Positions 62,499 through 64,000 of a stretch of DNA of 64,000 nucleotides are shown one piece after another (positions within the stretch are counted from its first letter, which is position 1; each line of letters opens with the position of its first letter). Under the pieces are notes generated by a model, which was given only the letters and a program-made list of their open reading frames with translations, did not search any database and was not told where the DNA came from. Made by a program: the position numbers and the translations under genes. Location: the NCBI RefSeq assembly GCF_017114945.1, contig NZ_JABXKQ010000150.1, forward strand, positions 1 through 64,000, given 5' to 3'. Origin of the DNA: Nostoc sp. JL34. Lineage in GTDB: Bacteria; Cyanobacteriota; Cyanobacteriia; Cyanobacteriales; Nostocaceae.

Positions 62499-63998
62499 CT
62501 ACTTAACTCGACAGAATTTGCGATCGTTATCATTCTGAGGATATTGCCAAGAATAAGCAAAATGGCTAACTCCCTTGAGTTGGGGGGCAAATTGTCGGAG
62601 TGCCTGCATTTGCGCTTCTAGGGATGGACGATTACTGACGGATTCTCCCCAATTACCAGCTAAAGCCGGGATTATCTGCGTACCGGGTTTTGCCATACTC
62701 AAAACCCGCTGCACTTGCGACACAATACAACTGACATTACCACAATTCCCATAAGCCATAGGATGCCATTGTAATGTAGTGGGGAACCGATCCCAAGGTT
62801 GCAAACGGGAATCATACCCTTGTCCTACAGTTTGGTTGCCATCAGGGAAAAACACCACTCCTGTAGAAATACCTTGCTGCTTCGCTGGGTAACTAGCTAT
62901 GGTGACAAAATCTAGAATTCCTTGCATGGCGTGGGCAACGGCAAGCTGCCACAACTCCCATTGTAAAAGTGGTTGTCTATTGGTTGCAGACAGAATTGAC
63001 TTTTGCGCTAGTGGAAGAGTGCGTCCTTGCCAAAGGGGTTCTCCTTCCTGGGGATAAAGTTTATCGACTTCCGCTACATCTCCACCAGTGACAAATCCCT
63101 TGCTCAAAAAGCGGCGAATCAAGTCCAGCCCTTTGTAATTCTGTGCCCGTTTAAATAAAGCTTCTTGGGTTGCGGGACTAAATAGCCATAAATCTGAAAC
63201 TTTGGTGGCAATGGAATCACTTCCAGCTTGGCGGGGATAACGCACGTAGTCCAATAGCAAGCCATCTGGGCGACGGCGCAAAATTTCTTGTACCAATTGG
63301 TAGTAGTCGCGTTTTGCTTGCAAGTTGTAGGGGTCGATAAATACTTGAGAGCCATTATCTACCACATATAAACTTGTTTGACCTTTGCCATTCCGAGCGA
63401 TCGCATCTTCTCTATCTCGACGCTGGGCGTAAGTATAGCCGAAATTTGTGGTAAACATCCAGGCGTAGACCTTTAAACCACGTTGCCGACCTTTTTTTAT
63501 TGCTGTGGCGAGTATATCGATGTTTTCTGCCCCTGGGGTGCGAATCACAGCAGGCCATACCGTCGGGTTAGCTCTTGCTGGCAATAATACCTGCCCGTCG
63601 TAAAATACTTCTAAATAAACTTGGTTATAGCCACGGTTAACAATCCGATCCATAACCTGATCAATTATTCCTGGCTGAATATCACAGGGATACAAGCGCA
63701 ACCAAATGGCTTGGATTTGCGGCCAAGTCCGAGTGCGGCACTCTCGTAATTCTTGTGCCTGTTCTTGTACTATTTTTTGATAGCGCGTTTGAGCATTTTG
63801 ATTGCCTTTGAGGGCTGACAAACGTAAGTTTTCTTTTTCTTGCGCTGCCGTTGATGATAACTGACAATACTCATTTCCTTGCGCCCTTGCTGGTTCGCCC
63901 CCAAAGTTGGGGAGTAACGAACTACTAGTAAAAATAACAGCGAATAAGCACCGCCAAAATAATGTTGATCTTATAACGTTCAAGGGACGGTTAGACAT
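62499..63998 (-). CDS. Secreted glycoside-hydrolase-like protein (GHL10 / DUF187 type)
   Basis: A 499-aa exported protein with a signal peptide (LFAVIFTSSSLLPNFGGEPARA, cleaved before QG). A TIM-barrel of the glycosyl-hydrolase-like family 10 follows. IQAIWLRLYPCDIQPGIIDQ opens the barrel, GLKVYAWMFTTNFGY and DGLLLDYVRYPRQ carry catalytic acidic residues, and ISGLAG-like IPALAGNWGESV with SHFAYSWQYP closes it. It probably hydrolyses an extracellular polysaccharide. The ATG is 3 bp from the window end, so no upstream signal is visible; convergent with mobA. Confidence 0.88.
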   Translation of the reverse strand: MSNRPLNVIRSTLFWRCLFAVIFTSSSLLPNFGGEPARAQGNEYCQLSSTAAQEKENLRLSALKGNQNAQTRYQKIVQEQAQELRECRTRTWPQIQAIWLRLYPCDIQPGIIDQVMDRIVNRGYNQVYLEVFYDGQVLLPARANPTVWPAVIRTPGAENIDILATAIKKGRQRGLKVYAWMFTTNFGYTYAQRRDREDAIARNGKGQTSLYVVDNGSQVFIDPYNLQAKRDYYQLVQEILRRRPDGLLLDYVRYPRQAGSDSIATKVSDLWLFSPATQEALFKRAQNYKGLDLIRRFLSKGFVTGGDVAEVDKLYPQEGEPLWQGRTLPLAQKSILSATNRQPLLQWELWQLAVAHAMQGILDFVTIASYPAKQQGISTGVVFFPDGNQTVGQGYDSRLQPWDRFPTTLQWHPMAYGNCGNVSCIVSQVQRVLSMAKPGTQIIPALAGNWGESVSNRPSLEAQMQALRQFAPQLKGVSHFAYSWQYPQNDNDRKFCRVK

Positions 63999-64000
63999 AC

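Overview
The window looks like chromosome of a filamentous, probably heterocyst-forming cyanobacterium (Nostoc/Anabaena group). The HIP1 octamer GCGATCGC is scattered throughout. The accessory families (XisH/XisI, Uma2 nucleases, DUF433/DUF5615 and DUF6887/DUF6888 modules) and the intergenic spacers full of heptamer repeats and small palindromes are typical of that group. No rRNA, tRNA, CRISPR array or full-length transposase gene was found.

Layout. 1-9 kb: a 42-bp minisatellite, a small conserved ORF, an FeS-type photolyase, an SDR oxidoreductase, a SAM hydroxide adenosyltransferase, a membrane protein with a GrpE-like tail next to an Hsp70/actin-fold ATPase, an MtfA-type peptidase, a DUF1772 protein and a methyltransferase. 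9-19 kb: two GT-C-like membrane proteins, then a MarR/EmrA/MFS/EmrB efflux cluster with a shared operator motif. 19-35 kb: the accessory island. It holds two Uma2 nucleases, a DUF262-AlbA_2 fusion protein, a TPR protein, acs, nuclease-like and unknown genes, a RelE-type toxin-antitoxin module and a Zorya-like antiphage operon (ZorA, ZorB and an EH-signature protein, without a recognisable ZorD). 35-64 kb: mostly core genes (terC, ndk, speA, a sugar-nucleotide pyrophosphorylase, scpA, pdxH, azoR/hxlR, pyrE, argB, aroK, ubiX, rnr, clpP, mobA), interrupted by small modules (xisHI, DUF433/DUF5615) and gene fragments.

Most unusual observations. First, at four places a decayed copy of the 3' end of an intact gene lies downstream of it in the same orientation. 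In three of them one or two extra genes lie between: aroK-[xisH xisI]-aroK', the GT39 gene-[576-aa membrane gene]-GT39', and acs-[TPR gene]-acs'. The fourth (56996-57880) has no gene in between. This looks like repeated insertion of cargo at the 3' ends of protein-coding genes with regeneration of the 3' end. Second, a Zorya-like operon has a 129-aa leader gene, no helicase, and a recently expanded 240-bp repeat inside the ZorA tail. Third, an Hsp70-fold ATPase with a C-terminal membrane hairpin is paired with a membrane protein ending in a GrpE-like segment. Fourth, three non-coding MITE-like elements with terminal inverted repeats are present, two of them with exact 10-bp target duplications.

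All family names were assigned by reading motifs by eye; no database search was run. Start codons were moved from the longest ORF where a Shine-Dalgarno sequence or family-like N-terminus argued for it.
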